In this document: in pieces, positions 22,850 through 34,619 of the stretch
Layout: the number at the start of each line of letters is the position of its first letter
Position numbering within the stretch: the stretch's first letter is position 1
Notes under the pieces: generated by a model
Told to the model about the DNA's origin: nothing
Seen by the model: the letters and a program-made list of their open reading frames with translations, nothing else
Databases searched by the model: none
Program-made: the position numbers and the translations under genes
Assembly: GCA_012934845.2 (NCBI GenBank)
Contig: WNNJ02000687.1
Coordinates: 120,892 to 184,891, forward strand
Source of the DNA: Pomphorhynchus laevis
Taxonomy: Eukaryota; Acanthocephala; Palaeacanthocephala; Echinorhynchida; Pomphorhynchidae
Direction of reading: 5' to 3'
DNA length: 64,000 nt

Positions 22850-23250
22850 TAATAATTATTTAAATAATAATTATAATGCGTTTAATATAATTAAATTAAA
22901 TATTATAATAAAAAAATATATTGATAAAATATTAATAATTTTGAAAATAACTTTAAATATAAATATAAAAATTTTATAAAAAATATTATATTTTAAAATA
23001 GAATTATAACAATATTTTATAACATTTTTATAAATTAAAAAATGATATATATATTTTGTGGTTGTTAGTGAATATGGAACTTTTACGAGAAATTATTTCA
23101 AAAGACAATTATAAGTATTTACCAGAAACGCCACTAATGTGTGTGGTATTAGCAATTTTCTAAAACATTCGGCTGTTAAGTGTTGAAATTCGAATTTCAC
23201 AAAGTAAAATTCTTATTTGATGTTTTTATAAGATGAGGAGATATCTTCGT
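22850..23250. other. AT-rich spacer
   Basis: Very AT-rich, with runs of ATAATAATTATTTAAATAAT type. No feature recognised. Confidence 0.4.
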
Positions 23251-23810
23251 TATAGCAAAAATTTGCAATGCTGCCATTTTCTAAACGGCATATTTTGCTG
23301 CAACTTAAATTACATAAATTACAGCTTTTAAAGTTGCACAAATTTACAAGTAGATTTGATATCAAGGAGATGATCGGCAATACATTTTTTCAAATTTACC
23401 TCTTTAATTTTATCTATTCTTTTAATTTCTTGTTCTGTGTCGTTATAATTTCTAAGATATGTGATCTGATCTGCGTTATGGTGTAAGTACAGCGACATGC
23501 CATCTGCGATTTCCGCATTTTTCTTTAACATTGGGTTTGAATACTCATTGAAATACTTTGGTACATATCGTCTAATTAATTATGCCAATAAATTAATTAT
23601 TAATAAATTAATAAAAATAGATAAAATAATAACTATCGTCTATAAAGAGTATATTTTTAGATTGTAAATAGTTGATAATGACTCATTATTGCTAAAGAAT
23701 TATTAGAGCTTGATCAAAAAAGAGAAAAATTGAATTTGATATTTTGCTAGCATCTTCAGAAAATAACATCTTCAGTAATTTTCTGAAGATCCAGCTTTAA
23801 TAATTCTTTA
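23250..23810 (-). mobile_element. Candidate 5' part of a Penelope-like element
   Basis: The minus frame 23531-23328 (67 codons; QITYLRNYNDTEQEIKRID, KSTCKFVQL) is charged and coding-like but has no motif I can name. About 220 bases upstream of it, at 23740-23800, lies a decayed copy of the sequence that carries the hammerhead-like motif near 42800 and 43070 (CTGAAGATGCTAGC, then a GAGCT/TAATAATTCTTTA series). Since such motifs lie in PLE terminal repeats, I infer that this is the 5' end and N-terminal coding part of a PLE copy. Confidence 0.4.
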
Positions 23811-24300
23811 TATTTTTAGATATACCTTTTAAATATTTTTAAATATATTAATATTTTAATTTATTTTTTATTTTACAAGACAGTATATCGGTTAAGCTAT
23901 TTATAGTATATGCAATTAAGGGCCCTCTTTTATTGACAAGTTTTTACTAAATATGGGAATTACCAAATTTCATTGGTGTTTATTCGGTACTTGTTCTAAT
24001 TTGCTGAAACTCGTTCCCAAATATAACAATGAGACCTATCGTGCTTTACCATCCCAATAATTTATTCGTCTGTTTTTCTAAATAAAACTCCATCCTTTTC
24101 GCGAGTGTAGATTATGCCTATTATTTTAAAATTCTAACTTTTAAATATTCTATTACCCATTATAATATTATAATATAATATATAATATTATTATATCTTA
24201 TGGAGAGTTACAATTTGTCTTATGAACATTTTAAAATTAACTATTCTACAAATTAACGCTTATCAAAATTAATTACTTCATTGAAATTTCTAAAATATCT
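23810..24300. other. AT-rich spacer
   Basis: No gene or shared repeat recognised. Confidence 0.4.
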
Positions 24301-24540
24301 TAGTTTGTCACTCGGAAATAACCCTGCTCTTTAGGATGTCGCTCTTATCCACGGGAGGTCCATCTAAACTGAATTAAACGGCTTTCGCCAAACAACGACA
24401 AGAGACCGAACGGTGTCACATTGTTACCCTGGGTGGCCGATTGTATCTTGGTATTGCATTTTACATGTTTAAATACCCTAGCAGCCAGCTACCAGTCAGA
24501 CGCCGTCTATTTTGCAGCGGCCGCCTATTTTGCAGGGTAA
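24300..24540 (+). promoter_or_regulatory. GC-richer island with a possible core promoter
   Basis: This island stands out from its AT-rich surroundings. TTTAAATA (24468-24475) lies about 27 bases before CAGTCAGA (24493-24500), a spacing and wording like a TATA box plus initiator. It is followed by two near-identical CTATTTTGCAG copies (24506 and 24524). No ORF follows. It could be the promoter part of a decayed element or a remnant host promoter. Confidence 0.3.
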
Positions 24541-24820
24541 TTATTTATGGATAGTAACCATTTGTCTTAAAATATATTTTATAATTAATTAGTCTAAAAA
24601 TTTATTTTTATCGATTAAAATACTCCAACGGAGCTTCTGCCAGCTTCAAAATTATACTCTGCACATATAAACATAGAAAAGAGCTTTCATTTACAAGTTG
24701 CAATCATAGCAAAGCAGACTTTTCTTTTTGTAAAAGTTAATAGGAGATAGTAAACTTTTAAAACACCTAGAAGTTGGCCTTGGACCATTATTGATATTTG
24801 GCATTGTCAAATCTACTTTT

Positions 24821-25740
24821 AATAGTTCTGCTGCGAGTATTTCATTCTTTGATCTAAAAATACAAATTTAAGCAATTTAAAATGTAATTACAGATAATGG
24901 AATTTTTGTAGACAATTGTATCCTTAAAATAAAATAATAATTCCCTTATTTATTATGGTTATTGCAAATACCTTAAAGCATGCGCATTTGTAAAAATGCA
25001 AATTTTTTTGGGAGTTGCGGAAGTAGACTGGGAAACCTCGTATTAAACATTAACTTGAATGTAGAATGATTTTGATTATTTGTAGTTGATACAAATTATC
25101 AAAATACATTTCTAATTTAGATAAGAGCGAAACAAGAAGCTTAAAGAAAAGTTTTATATTAAACAAAACTTCAATTCAAAACGAAAGCAGAGCACAATTT
25201 AAGAAATTATTTCCATATTAGATATTTATAATCCATCATAATTTGCAGCAGTCCACATTATGTATTAAGAAATAATTTTCAAACCCTCTTATTATTTTTT
25301 TGTTGTTTTCTAAAATATACAACTCAAGACTTAAAGTTCTAATAGTTTAAATAGTTCTGCTGTGAGTATTTCATTCTTCGATCTAAAAATACAAATTTAA
25401 GCAATTTAAAATGTAATTACAGATAATGGAATTTTTGTAGACAATTGTATCCTTAAAATAAAATAATAATTCCCTTATTTATTATGGTTATTGCAAATAC
25501 CTTAAAGCATGCGCATTTGTAAAAATTCATTATTAATTAGCTGCAGTTCGTATTATATATTAATAAATAATTTATTTTTTAAAATGATAAATGCTTGTTT
25601 GCTGCCTTAGATATGTCTCTCTCATTATGATATATTTATATTTCTACATATAGATTATACAATTATACATTATCAATTTACTTTCTAATATTTATAATTT
25701 ATTTAAAAACATTCGCAATTAATAGGATGTTTTCATATTT
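24821..25740 (+). repeat. Dispersed repeat D, copy 1, with a direct repeat of its right part
   Basis: A segment starting AATAGTTCTGCT at 24821 (to about 24995) is repeated from 25350 (to about 25527), a spacing of 529 bases. The unique part between them (about 25005-25349, with GGGAGTTGCGGAAG) and the right part recur at 47207-47562 and 50389-50565. The right flank (GATATGTCTCTCTCATTATG, near 25612) is shared with about 51024. D has no ORF. The R-U-R layout could be tandem monomers or an element with terminal repeats. Confidence 0.75.
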
Positions 25741-25887
25741 GTGAGCACACCATTTATTCTTTTAAGCAAATAGCTTATATTTTTGCATTTTTGGTACAGT
25801 AATTTTCCAATAGAAGACTACAACCCGAAAATGTACATTTTCTAATTTTAAATGATGAGCTGAGGTGATTATATTGTTCTTAAAGAA

Positions 25888-25899
25888 AAAACTTATAGA
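25888..25899. repeat. Left target-site duplication of A4 (AAAACTTATAGA)
   Basis: The same 12 bases occur at 26312-26323 and flank the minus-strand family A fragment. Confidence 0.75.
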
Positions 25900-26311
25900 T
25901 AAATAAATAAAGACTTTATTAATAAAAAACAAAAACAAAAAGGAAATGTCATAAGTGTGCCATAAGTGTCATAACAGTATGTCTGTCAAAAGAACAGTCA
26001 GTCCAAAAAATGTCACTTCTTACTCGTGCTCTTCTTATTATGGCCTGAAATCCAAGCGGATCTGAGCCCCAAACCAATCCAAGACGCCGCTTTTCGATTG
26101 AACCACCCGGGGTCTTTCACCTCCCGAAGAATCAAATCGGTGCGGACTATGCTGGGAAACGAGAGACGAAAAGCTTCAGGAACCTTAGTCTTTACTCTGG
26201 GGGACGTCCTCTTGAAAATAAGACTAATCCCGAGATAGCCCAGGTACCCCAAAGGCGTACCTGGGTTTTACCAGTCAGCGACAGATGCTGGGCCCGTTTC
26301 AGAGCCCACTT
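25900..26311 (-). mobile_element. 5'-truncated family A LINE (A4)
   Basis: On the minus strand it matches the last coding part and 3' UTR of family A: GGGCTCTGAAACGGGCC, then the Trp/Gly-rich tail (GYLGISLIFKRTSPRVK), then a 3' UTR ending in AATAAAGTCTTTATT. Flanked by a perfect 12-bp duplication, so it is a textbook 5'-truncated insertion by target-primed reverse transcription. It gives a clean 3' end for the family. Confidence 0.85.
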
Positions 26312-26323
26312 AAAACTTATAGA
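26312..26323. repeat. Right target-site duplication of A4
   Basis: AAAACTTATAGA, identical to 25888-25899. Confidence 0.75.
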
Positions 26324-26359
26324 GATATCATCCACTTAAGCATAAAGAAAAATAGCCAG

Positions 26360-28020
26360 AGCTAAGAAAAATGCCTCGTGGTAAAGTGCTGTTCATGTAA
26401 TGGTTCTGCTTCACGCTGTAATAAATGTTCATAATGTGATAATGTTCAAAATTGTGAACATAGTGACGAGTTAAACGCTATGAATTTAATCAATATTTCA
26501 GAAAATTAGCAAAGCGCTTTGAGTTCTGAACCAATAACTTATACATATTCCATAGATACATAAAACGAGGTAATATTGTGGAAACCAAATTTAATGAATC
26601 TTCCAAAATGTGTCGAAAGCAAAATGCTGATAATTGAGTTTGCAAAGCTTTATGAAAATGCCGCTGATGGAAACAATCAGAGCTTCATACCTTTTTGAAA
26701 TCTACTACAGTTATTCTAAAGTGTATTTTGCGGAAAATTGAGTCTAAACATGTAGCTTAAATAAGAAGTGGTGCAATAAGGAGACGGTTACAGCTTTGGA
26801 AATATAACAAATTAAAGGATTTAATCTGTGAAGTGAGGGAGTTGCAGTATAAAGCTAGGATCAATAAATTTTCATCGAATTTTACATGACAACAACAGTA
26901 TATATACAATATCAGAAAAGGAAATATTACAAACGAATATTAAAAATACTAGAATATAAAAATATTAAAAATAATAATATAATTTTTAATATAATAATAT
27001 AAACATATTATTATATAATTTATATTAAAAAATATATAAACGAATACTAGAATATTAACTTCCGAAAAATCATTTCCTAAGCAACTCAATCTTGAGGATA
27101 GATCGAAGGTAAATCGGTTATGGAGATGTTCATGAACGAACACCCGGAAGTTGCCGAATTAAAAACAAACGCGAAATATGAATTTATTCTTGCGAACGAA
27201 CATGATAATCTCATTCAACTATTTTGATAAATTGACGAAAAACTGATTAAAAAAGTTTTAATATCCACAAGAGGAAGTGCTGAATCGTCTGGTGTTGATA
27301 TAGAAACTTATGTTCGATAACAGTTCGAAAACTCGGTCTATGGCTTTAACTTCACATTGAAAACGCATAGCAACAAGCAAGATGAACCCGGCTGTTTTGA
27401 TAGCATTTACAGCCAGCAGTCTAATAACCCTTGATAAGCAACCGGAAGTGTGTGCTATAGACATTGGGCAAATTCATAGAAGAATAATATGCAAAGCAAT
27501 TCATTAATGTATTCAAGTCTTTCATATCTGCAAGGACAATCAGCTGTGCCCTGGTCAGAAATGCGCAGCAGAGTTATATATGAGCTAAGAGAGAAAATAA
27601 GGGCAACTATTTGCCATTCGTTAAAATATGTTATCGAAGATATGAAACTAATGCAACATTATTAGAAAATATCGCAACTATTTGCCATTTGTTAAAATAT
27701 GTTATCGAAGATATGAAACTAATGCATCATTATTCGTCAATGGAATGTGTTTGATATCGTAGGAAGGATTAACTCAGGATGATCCTCTCGCTATGGCCTC
27801 TTATGCGCTTTCAACGCTTCCCATGACTACTGTCGAGTAGATATCCACCAGTTATACAGAAATAGTATGCAGATGATATCGAAAATGAACGTAAAAATGT
27901 ATTATCGGAGCAATCAACAAATACATGGAGATTAACAAATACATCGAAAATGCTGCACAACTAAGCAAATACAGAGATAAGTTTGAATGTTCCTATGGAA
28001 ATACTCTTCCCTAAACAAAA
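26360..28020 (+). mobile_element. Family F LINE remnants (F2)
   Basis: The plus strand shows heavily decayed family F reading. A cysteine-rich start (VKCCSCNGSASRCNKC, then CDNVQNCEHSDEL, about 26375-26475) suggests a zinc-binding N-terminal region. An acidic segment follows (EFAKLYENAADGNNQ). Near 27380-27510 come MNPAVLIAFTASSLITLDKQ and IDIGQIHRRIICKAI, equivalent to ACRLISLDKEP and IPRRIIGKIL of F1, and near 27775 LTQDDPLAMASYALSTLP, equivalent to FTQGDPLAM. Many stops are present. A stretch of about 55 bases (ATTTGCCATT, GTTAAAATATG, TTATCGAAG) is repeated at 27608 and 27677. Confidence 0.65.
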
Positions 28021-28079
28021 ATGCGTTGCATGAGGAGCTGCCTCCGATCAAAAAGCTAGAAAATCTAGTGATTATTATT

Positions 28080-30805
28080 GATACAATTACGATCGCACAG
28101 AATCAACCTTTAAATACATTTCTGCGTCTTTTTACTGTTGCTAATACCTAAAGAATCTCCTTCGTAAGTTACGATATTGCGAAAAAGTTTAACTTCTTCA
28201 TAGCTAATCTAACCGATAAAGACTTTTACTCATGCAGACATATTCTGGCCTCGGTAAAAATATCAAATGTTCTACTCGATCTCAATGACAAAAAAAATAC
28301 TAGAAATGGAGAAGTTGTACGATATCTCCAACATACGATTTATAATGTGGAAAAGGGGCAATTCCCTACTCATTGCATTCGCAAAAACCTCAGAAGCGAA
28401 TTCTTTAATTTTGGCTAAATCTGCTTGCAACCCTTTTCCGGGTTGCAACTTGAAATTTTCGCATATTTCTTAAAAAAATCTGACCTACCCATATTGTAAC
28501 CATTGCGCAACTAGGATCACTGGGGGTCTAGCTGCCTTTGTCCACAGACGTGTGCAGTTTGTGACTGGCAAGAAAATGAACATGCTCCCGACACATGCAA
28601 AAATTTCCAGCATTGCTGCAACTGCGGGCTTAAACATCCCGCGTGGTTAAGGAAGTGCGTTCATTTTAAAGTCTATCTCAGACGGCATTTGACTCAACCG
28701 GGAGCCATGATTACTTATTAAATTTTGCATCCTAACGATGCAAAATTTTCTAACTTCAAAGAAGCGTTCAAACCCGGCCTCTGTATGGTAGAAGTTATTC
28801 GCCTTATTGAAGAGAATAATGGGGGAAACCCTTCGCCAAATGGTGGGTCTGATCATCACGCTGGTAGAAGCCTGCACGACTCCTTCTCCCTCTTATGGGA
28901 GAAGGAGTCGTGCAGGATAATATTTCGGAAACTCCTCCTATGAGCCGGTTTCCGAAATATTATCAAATAAACGATCATATTCCTCCGGCGATACTGTTCG
29001 TATCCGGCTTTCAAAGAAGGGAAAGAATAATCAGCTGCAAAACAAAGGATATGATGAAAATGCCCGCAGCAAGGAAGAGTTACGTGGTCCCTCTATTGGG
29101 GTGAAGATAGGAAGGGTAGCCTTTCCTCCCTTGGGCCAAACTAGAAGGTTCAGCTACCCTTGCTGGTGATATTATTGCAATACTAAGTTGTCCCGAACCG
29201 TTTTCACTAAACCTCATTAAGTGGAACTCGGGAGTGTTTCTGCACTTAACCTTCTATTTGGTCGAGATGCATATGTTATAGTCCTTCAGGAGACTAAATC
29301 TAACCGGTCCTCCAGGACATTACTCGATTTTTACCAAAACACTTAACTATCCATTTCACTCCGTATATCACCTCGCCTCACTTATCTTCATCTCAAGTTC
29401 TTCTAACCTTAGTGAAGAGTAACTTAAGATCTTCCCTCTCAATAAAATAGTCTTGTCCTGCCTAGTCTTGTTAAGTAATAACACTATGGAAAAACGGTAA
29501 ACGTATCAGCATAGCTAATATCTATATTCGACCAGTAGAGATTCACAAGAACCGTGACATCTTAGATCGTATATTGAGTAGCGGCTATGACATAGTACTT
29601 TGTGACTTTAACGACAGAACTTGTCGTTGGATTAACGTAGCACTCCGCAGAGCCTAGAACGAATATCTTATTCACAAACTACCGTCTCCCACCTTTCATT
29701 GCACAAAACAAATTATATCCTCGACATACTACTGCTACATTGGAAGTACCTGTTAAAACCCTTTAGTTTTATGCAAACGTGCCAACAGTTGTCCACCTCG
29801 CACGACCTACTCCGTTGGCGGCTAGAAGAAGATACATTGCTGAGGAGGTAACACATTGATCCAATAAGTGACCTTCCATACAGCTATCCGATTATTCGCT
29901 GTTGTAGATGATACTAGTCTGACCCGCTTTAATTCCTACATCAAATCTCAAGCTACCGCAATACTTTCGATCTCCCAAATCAATACCACCTTGGGATGAC
30001 TTCAGGAGTAGGGACTAATCTGTTACAGATATCCTTAATCCCTGGGGACTATTACCGGGTACTTTAAAAGCCCAAGCGCCACTCTCCACTCGTGTCCACA
30101 GATTTTGAAAGATAGTCAGAGAAAGGAGGTCACAATCACAATGCTTTTAGCCACGCTTTCGATATAGCCTTTATATACATCAGCCGAAGGGTATTGTTAG
30201 CAAAAAAAGATTATATGTTTTAAATATCTGGGTCCAGTTTCGATTCAAAACTCTATTATCTCCATCTACGAAAAGGCGCTTACTCATAGAATCCGCACTC
30301 ATCTATGTAGGCATAATTTAATCCCACCAGGTTTCTATGGGTTTGAAAAAAGTCGATCAGTTCATTCAGCTATTATTGAAGTACATCGGTTTTGCCAAAA
30401 TAAGTCATCAGCTTGATGTGGCGGTTTTTCTTGACTTTTTCGCTGTATTTGACCGTATATTCATCCCTTATGTTATCTTTTCTCTCAAGACCTACGGGCT
30501 AACTGCGAGAATTGTTAGCAGGGTTGATATTTTGCTGTATACAAAGCGGTTTTTTTATTATGACGACCATGATGCACGCCAGTTCTATCCTATTACAAAT
30601 GTGCCTCGAGGCTTCCCGCTTTCTCCTATCCTATACCATGCTGTTTCCATTGTACTTTTTAAACCTTTTAAACGCGAACATCTAATGGTATACGCTGATA
30701 ATATCATAACACTGTTTTCTCAGATGCAGGTGCAAATATAGTCTGGGGCATCAGTCGTTCTTTTTAAGATTAAAAGATCAGATACCCTTTTCCCTGAGAT
30801 GGTAA
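28080..30805 (+). mobile_element. Family A LINE copy A2, 5' part (split by B5)
   Basis: Reads in family A order: ORF1 N-terminus and RRM-like part (LRLFT near 28120, EANSLILAKSACNPF near 28395), a CCHC knuckle (CCNCGLKHPAWLRKC near 28617), endonuclease scraps (about 29215-29860, with STSHDLLRW-like reading near 29795), and RT (30337-30741: VAVFLDFFAVFDRI, NVPRGFPLSPILY, LMVYADNI). The active site YADD reads YADN. All frames are broken. The element stops near 30805 in mid-RT and continues at 34103 after the inserted array and B5. Confidence 0.8.
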
Positions 30806-30842
30806 TTTGTTCGTTTAAAAATTAAAGAGATAACATACACAA

Positions 30843-31170
30843 TCAATACAATCAGTTGCAGATCAAATCAATCAGTTGCAGATAAATTCAATCAGTTGCA
30901 GATCAATTCAATCAGTTGCAGATCAATTCAATCAGTTGCAGATCAATTCAATCAGTTGCAGATCAATTCAATCAGTTGCAGATCAATTCAATCAGGTTGC
31001 AGATCAATTCAATCAGTTGCAGATCAATTCAATCAGTTGCAGATCAATTCAATCAGTTGCAGCTCAACTCAATCAGTGGCAGATCAATTCAATCAGTTGC
31101 AGATCAATTCAATCAGTTGCGGATCAATTCAAACAGTTGCAGATCAATTCAATCAGTTGCAGATCAGCTA
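30843..31170 (+). repeat. 20-bp tandem array, about 16 units
   Basis: The unit ATCAATTCAATCAGTTGCAG repeats about 16 times with few substitutions; one unit near 30994 has an extra G. Because 20 is not a multiple of three and the unit lacks stops in all frames, every forward frame is open through the array, each giving the same 20-residue peptide repeat. The array ends where family B endonuclease homology begins (AAAATTC at 31170). A decayed relative (AACAGATCAATTCAAC on the minus strand near 13355) sits in the 5' UTR of B2, so the unit seems native to the 5' region of the family. Confidence 0.9.
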
Positions 31171-34102
31171 AAATTCGATGGCGCTCCATCTCCACTATGT
31201 GTCTTATCCACTATCCCCTATCACCACCACATACGGTGTATATATCGGCCTCCTCAACACTAGATCTATTCTCCATAAATCCGATATCATATTCAGCCAC
31301 TTCAAGCAATCCATCAATCTATTCTGCCTCACCGAATCCAGGCACTCCGATTCCGACGACCTATCCATTCGCCGTCTGCTCTCCGCCAGTTGCTTACTAG
31401 TCGAATCAGCGCAACCCTCAGCTCATTTCCTTCTAAAGTTACTAATCATGTCGGCATTGTCGCATTCACAAATCACCCACATCTCGTCGCAAAATAATTC
31501 CCCGTTTCAGTCCGGCTCTTTTCAATTTCTCTTTTATCGTTCTTCTAGCCCGATCATTCTGGATCTCGCCATTGTGTACCGTCTTGATTCATCAGCTCCA
31601 ACCTTCTTATTTTTTACCGAACTCGCTGACCTTTCGTCCCACTGTCTTTTGTACTCCATCCCTTCACTCGTTGTTAGCGACTTCAACATCCGCCGCGATC
31701 GCCCATCTACCACAGATTCCATCCGGTTCATCAACATTCTATCTAACTACAACTACAAACTAATATCAACTGCCCCAAACATATCTTGGCAGGGCAATCC
31801 ACATCATCGCTGTCCCCGATTGTTTTGCTGCCTACACCTCACTGTCCATCTCTGATCCTGGTCTATCTGACCACTTTCTCGTCAACCTTAATATCACTCC
31901 AAACCACTCGCCGCTTCACACACCTATCATCCTACGCCGCCCTCGAAGAATTCTTGACCTCCCTCTTCTCCGCTCCGCCTTACTCAAATCGTCACTATCT
32001 TCCCCCACAATCATATATTCCTCTCATCACGATCTCGCTTTTATTTTCGACTCTGAACTCATATACACTCTCGATTTTCTCTTGCCCTTAAGCATCACCT
32101 TCACCGTCGCTTGCATCGTGCCCCATAGTTTGACATTCACTGCCTACTTTCAAAGCGTTGACTTCATCGTGCTTCTATGACCTTTCTTTCAGACGTGATA
32201 TCCACTCGAGCATTGCGTCTCTTCGTGATTACTATCTCGCTCTTCGCAGGTCTCATGTCAACTTTTTACGTACCAAATGCAAATCCTTATGGCAGCATAA
32301 AATCATCACTTATTTCAACTCCAAGTCTCTCTAGCATACTTTTAACTCAATCCTTGCTAGCTCCTCTTCGTCTTGCAACATCAATCCCCATGATTATTCG
32401 TCATTTCTCCAGACCAAAATATCCACGTTGCTCTCTCACACCCACGTATCAATCTAATTTAATTCTTCCCCGCCTCGCCTCATCATTCCGGAACTCCTTA
32501 ATCTTCTCCCTGTATTACCTACCGAAGTATCATCTGTCCTTACGTCCTTGCTCAACAAAACTTCACCTGCCGATCCCCTGTCTACCCACCATGCATAAAT
32601 CCATATACTCGTCGATATCCCATTTTCTCACCATTAACTCGTGTATCCGCAGTAGTATCTTCCCTTTACATTGAAAATACACTAACGTTCGTCTTCTTCT
32701 CATGCCTACCAACCTCACTTCCTTCTAGCTATCGCAACATTTCACGCCTCCCTACCATTTCTAAGCTTTTAGAATGCATCATCTTTATACAGATCAGCGT
32801 TTATCTCTCTTCATTATATCTGTACCCGCCTTTCCAATCAGCTTCTGCTCCAATCACTCCACAGAAATCGCCCGCATGAAAGCTTACAACAACCTACTCA
32901 TTTCTCGTGACAAGGCTCTATATAGAGTTCTCATCTCCCTCGACCTCTCCTCCGTCTCTGACACCGTCGACCACTCCATTCTTCTGTCTCGCCTTCGTTA
33001 TGATTATGGCTTTTCTCACTTCTCCATAGTATTGTTTGCCTCATATATAGCCAACCGTTCTTTTCACGTCTGTTCTAATTCATCATCTTCCTATCCCAAC
33101 CATATTTTCTGCGGTGTCCCACAATGTTCAGTCCTAGGTCCCTTGATTTTCTCTCTCCTGCTTGGCGATCTCTCACCATTTATCAAACCTTACTCTTTGA
33201 CGTCATGCAATACGCCGATGACATCCTTATCCATGGTCATGCCCTCGCCCATCGCATACACGATATCGCCATTTCTGCCTCCAACTGTCTTTCTATCTAC
33301 AAACGTCTCTCTAGTCTTCATCTCGTTATAAACCCAAATAAGTCCAAAATTATGTGGATCCTCCTCCGTCAACCTAACATATCTACTCTTCCTGCATCTT
33401 TTGACTCATTAATCATCCTCATAATCCATAATCCCAGTTTTTAGCATTCTATTTCGATGATCACCTTTCCCTTAAACCCTTAATACGTGACAAGGTTCGC
33501 TCGTCTAACTTAATTCTCCATTACATCCGCCGTATCCGCCCCCTTACCGACTTCCGTGCTTGTATGTCTCTTCTTTCATTGTTTCTCTCCCCTAAAATCG
33601 ATTACTGCCTCAGCCTTTTCGCCAATTCTCCAAGATCCATCACCCTACCCCTACAACGCATCATCATCTAAGCCGTTCGAGTGCACCTACGTCTCCGTCG
33701 CTTCGACTACACATCCACATATCTTAGCCAACTCTCCTAGCTCACCATCCGCATCCTACTCCGCCTTCTCATAACTTTTCGTCTAATCGCTGTCGGCTCT
33801 TAATCGTTCATCAATCTCTCATTCTTAGACAACACTCGCCCCACCTTTCTCTATATCGCTGCGTTTTCGTCATTCCATCTTAATCCACGTTCCCAATTAC
33901 TGCAACAACTACGGTCTTTGATCCTTCCTCGTCGCCGGCTTCTCGCCTAGTATCAGCTCCCTCTCGATGTCCACCGTGTTCCCTCCTTTATCACATTCAA
34001 ACACCTTCTCCGTTCCCACCTTCTCGACACATGAGTTAGATTTGTTTCTTTGTTGTCTGTAAGCGTGTGCCACGCGCATTTGCTACGTAAAAATAAATCT
34101 TT
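31171..34102 (+). mobile_element. Family B LINE copy B5, inserted in A2
   Basis: Starts at the endonuclease (31178: MALHLHYVSYPLSPITT, GLLNTRSILHKSDII, LFCLTESRHSDSDDL), continues with the GDFN block decayed to VVSDFNIRRDRPS near 31670, the linker, RT (about 32690-33450: LDLSSVSDTVDHSILL, GVPQCSVLGPLIF, VMQYADDILIHGHALAH) and the C-terminal domain to the 3' end (GTAAAAATAAATC, near 34086). ORF1 is absent. Frames switch many times. Family A sequence resumes directly after it, showing that B5 jumped into A2. Confidence 0.85.
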
Positions 34103-34600
34103 CTGTTTTATCCAATCTTCTTCTCAATTTCTCCAAATCGCAGGTTATGATCTTTACTGGCGCCCCTGTGACAAAGAAAAAATTAAAAGACTAGCAATCT
34201 TATCTCTCTCCTCTATTTTGAATAATCAACCACTTTCATTCTTCACACATCGAGTACGATACGTGGGGTTTGCTATCACGGTTAAATGGTCGGCTGGATC
34301 AGACTTGAATATATTCAAAAGTGTAATGAAGAGAACTCTATGAGCCCTGAAACTGGCCAGCATATGTCAGTATGAGGGAATGCTCTGGTACGCCTTTGGG
34401 GGTACCTGTGCAATCTCAGGATTAGTCTTATTTTCCAGAGGATGTCCCTAGAGCAAAAACTAAAGATTCTGAAGTTCCTAATCAAGAGATTATCTCCATC
34501 GTCCGCATTGACTGAATTCTCAGGTGTGGAAAAGACCCTAGTGATTCAGCCGGAGGGCGGCGAGTTGGTGTATGCTAGATGGATCTGATTCCCCTTGTCC
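34103..34600 (+). mobile_element. Family A LINE copy A2, 3' part
   Basis: Resumes family A at the block equivalent to TCCAATATTATTTTAAACTC of A1. LKRLAIL-like reading follows, VRYVGFAITVKWSAGSDL near 34245, and the Trp/Gly-rich tail to about 34590. It completes the copy begun at 28080. Confidence 0.8.
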
Positions 34601-34619
34601 ATTTAAACATGAAGATTTT

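Noticed and set aside
30876-31400. A 174-codon frame through the 20-bp array as a repeat protein gene
   Set aside because: All three frames are equally open because of the 20-base unit, and the frame runs out of phase with the LINE endonuclease after the array.
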